Part shown: one piece after another, positions 62,548-64,000 of the stretch
Position numbering within the stretch: position 1 is the stretch's first letter
How the letters are laid out: every line of letters starts with the position of its first letter
NCBI RefSeq assembly: GCF_000821065.1
Contig: NZ_CDGG01000001.1
Coordinates: 2,232,001 to 2,296,000 of the forward strand
Length of the DNA stretch: 64,000 bases
Origin: Oceanobacillus oncorhynchi
GTDB taxonomy: Bacteria > Bacillota > Bacilli > Bacillales > Amphibacillaceae
Direction: 5' to 3'
Notes under the pieces: generated by a model
Database searches by the model: none
What the model saw: only the letters and a program-made list of their open reading frames with translations
Told to the model about the DNA's origin: nothing
Position numbers and translations under genes: made by a program

Positions 62548-62766
62548 TTGTCAAGTTATCAAGAATTTTTACAGGAAAAACAGCTTGTTGATGCGTGGAT
62601 GAAAAATAATTATAAAATTACTTCCGTGGTCGGAACATTGGACGGAGATATGGTCGAATTGGAAAAAGAGGGTGTGGCAGAGAAGCAGTCCATCCTGCTT
62701 GAGAATGCTGACAGCAGAAAATATATCACGACATTACTAATCAAACATCAGCTGCAAGAACAATAA
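62548..62766 (+). CDS. small protein of the pyrimidine degradation operon, unrecognised
   Basis: 72 residues, soluble: SSYQEFLQEKQLVDAWMKNN, YKITSVVGTLDGDMVELEKE and SILLENADSRKYITTLLIKHQ. A TTG start follows GAGGAGG by 7 bases. It lies between the NCS1 permease and the carbamoyl hydrolase genes with gaps of about 30 and 17 bases, so it is co-transcribed. An N-terminal helix followed by short strands recalls a small Sm/SH3-like fold, but this is a weak impression. Function unknown. Confidence 0.7.
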   Translation: MSSYQEFLQEKQLVDAWMKNNYKITSVVGTLDGDMVELEKEGVAEKQSILLENADSRKYITTLLIKHQLQEQ

Positions 62767-62783
62767 ATGCGGGAGGAGATATA

Positions 62784-64000
62784 GTGGAAAAACAAAAAAT
62801 AGCCATTCATGGGGAGAGGCTAAAACAAACCATTGAAGATTTTGCAGATTTCGGGAGAACTGAAAATAATGGTGTAACCCGATTGGCATTATCCGAAACG
62901 GATATAAAAGTGAGAAACCATTTTAAAATGGTTTGTGAAGAGCTGGGCCTGACTGTGAAATGGGACGATATGGGAAACATGTATGCAACGCTGGAGGGGA
63001 GAGAAAATGATAAGCCACCGGTCGTAATCGGATCTCATTTAGATTCCGTGGAAAAAGGCGGCAGGTTTGACGGTGTATTAGGTGTTTTAACTGGGCTTGA
63101 GGTAGTAAGAACCTTGGTCGAAAGTAATATCAGACCACGGATTCCAGTGGTTGTGGCGAATATTACAAATGAAGAAGGTGCAAGATTTGAACCTTCATTA
63201 ATGTCTTCAGGAGTCATGTCTGGGAAGTTTGATAAGGGTAACATGCTCCGGTCGGTCGATAAAAACGGGATAACCTTTGCAGAAGCTTTAAAAGAAAGCG
63301 GATATGAAGGAAGGAAAGAAAACCGCTTAACAGAGGCAGAAGCTTTTTTAGAGCTGCATATTGAACAAGGTCCAGTATTAGAAAATGAATCCATTGATAT
63401 CGGTGTTGTGGAGTGTGTGGTGGGGATGTGCTGCTATGAAATTGAGGTAATTGGTGATTCTGATCACGCAGGAACTACGCCCATGTCCATGAGAAAAGAC
63501 AGCTTATTTGCTTCCAATAATCTGATTAATGAAATACGGGAGAAAATGAGTAAACTGGATAATAATCTCGTTTACACGATTGGCCGAATGAATGTGAGCC
63601 CGAATATCCATACAGTTATCCCGAATAAAGTAATTTTCACGCTGGAGGCACGGCATAAAGAAGCGGCTGTAATCAGCCAAGTGGAAGAAATCATTCAAGG
63701 GTTAGCGGAAACGGAGGCCAAAGAAAAATGTGATGTCACAGTAAAGAAGCTTTGGGACCGTGATACCGTATGGTTTAATAACAAATTAGTGGACGCTTTA
63801 GAGAAGTCCTGTAAATCTCTGAACTGCTCCTATAAACGGATGGCAAGCGGTGCAGGGCATGATGCACAATTTATTGCGACCTATCTGCCGGCTGCCATGA
63901 TTTTTGTACCAAGCGTTAACGGAAAAAGCCATGCCGAAGATGAATTGACTGCATGGGAAGATTGTGAGCGAGGGGTAAACGTGGTTTTGCAGACTGTTTT
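62784..64000 (+). CDS. M20-type N-carbamoyl-amino acid hydrolase / beta-ureidopropionase (3' end missing)
   Basis: 405 codons are visible, open to the right edge. The GTG start follows GGGAGGAG. The two-metal M20/hydantoinase-carbamoylase motifs are present: GSHLDSV (His, Asp), GGRFDGVLG (Asp), NEEGARFEPS (Glu), HIEQGP (His) and KSHAEDE (His). It hydrolyses N-carbamoyl-beta-alanine or N-carbamoyl-beta-aminoisobutyrate to the amino acid, CO2 and ammonia, the last step of reductive pyrimidine degradation. L-carbamoylase or allantoate activity in other relatives means the substrate is inferred from context. Confidence 0.9.
   Translation, partial: MEKQKIAIHGERLKQTIEDFADFGRTENNGVTRLALSETDIKVRNHFKMVCEELGLTVKWDDMGNMYATLEGRENDKPPVVIGSHLDSVEKGGRFDGVLGVLTGLEVVRTLVESNIRPRIPVVVANITNEEGARFEPSLMSSGVMSGKFDKGNMLRSVDKNGITFAEALKESGYEGRKENRLTEAEAFLELHIEQGPVLENESIDIGVVECVVGMCCYEIEVIGDSDHAGTTPMSMRKDSLFASNNLINEIREKMSKLDNNLVYTIGRMNVSPNIHTVIPNKVIFTLEARHKEAAVISQVEEIIQGLAETEAKEKCDVTVKKLWDRDTVWFNNKLVDALEKSCKSLNCSYKRMASGAGHDAQFIATYLPAAMIFVPSVNGKSHAEDELTAWEDCERGVNVVLQTV

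Noticed and set aside
1-64000. CRISPR array or prophage
   Set aside because: No regularly spaced direct repeats and no phage structural, integrase or lysis genes were seen; the single holin-like peptide belongs to a toxin-antitoxin locus.

Overview
This window is a low-GC Firmicutes chromosome segment, most likely from a halotolerant Bacillaceae of the Oceanobacillus/Virgibacillus kind. The basis is AT-rich sequence, strong AAGGAGG-type ribosome sites, frequent TTG/GTG starts, and typical Bacillaceae families (YtxH, YueI, YkvI, CvfC/YpgR, AdeR-Ald, ExoA, T-box leaders). The genus is an inference. The window carries no rRNA, CRISPR array or prophage. Mobile DNA is limited to an IS1380-type transposase remnant and several families of dispersed intergenic repeats.

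Layout. 1-6.4 kb: the end of a GNAT gene, a DUF2569 membrane protein, a LysR regulator followed by two near-identical stand-alone core-MetE methyltransferases (YxjG/YxjH family), and small stress/membrane proteins. Each methyltransferase has a TATAG-N7-CTATA palindrome upstream, and a type I toxin-antitoxin locus lies between them. 6.6-12.4 kb: a DHA2 drug exporter, an APH-type kinase with a NUDIX hydrolase, an AEC transporter and a membrane-anchored PD40 propeller protein. 12.5-15.5 kb: a flavinylation module made of a signal-less ApbE, an NADPH-FMN-reductase/PAS fusion with a C-terminal DAVSGATS tag, and a second FMN reductase. It sits behind a promoter overlapped by a TGTGA-N6-TCACA palindrome. 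16-24.5 kb: a decayed accessory stretch with a frameshifted GNAT, msrA plus a second msrA fragment, a DUF6440 gene, a TauE exporter, a lipoprotein, an IS1380 remnant, an SDR, a GmhB-like phosphatase and tRNA-Ala(GGC).

24.7-32.7 kb: a HepT-like orphan, a DUF4317 protein, a GNAT, a second DHA2 exporter, an LLM flavin oxidoreductase, YhdT-PanF (pantothenate uptake) and a hemerythrin protein. 32.8-41.8 kb: acetoacetyl-CoA synthetase behind a near-consensus cre site, CvfC, a DJ-1/PfpI protein, alanine dehydrogenase with its PucR-type regulator AdeR, YkvI and YueI. 42-47.6 kb: an MBL hydrolase, ExoA, and a YtrA-type GntR/ABC operon ending in a membrane-anchored propeller-like protein.

48-55.2 kb: the complete trpEGDCFBA operon on the minus strand, led by two tandem T-boxes that both present UGG specifiers. 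55.2-55.8 kb: a nitroreductase whose promoter is covered by a 33-bp perfect palindrome with an exact Fur box at its core. 56.8-64 kb: a reductive pyrimidine degradation operon: preT-preA (dihydropyrimidine dehydrogenase), dihydropyrimidinase, an NCS1 permease, an unrecognised 72-aa protein, and an N-carbamoyl-amidohydrolase that runs off the right edge. Together these genes would import uracil/thymine-type bases and take them to beta-amino acids. The most unusual elements are the flavinylation-tagged FMN reductase, the toxin-antitoxin locus between the metE-like paralogs, and the 72-aa protein in the pyrimidine operon.
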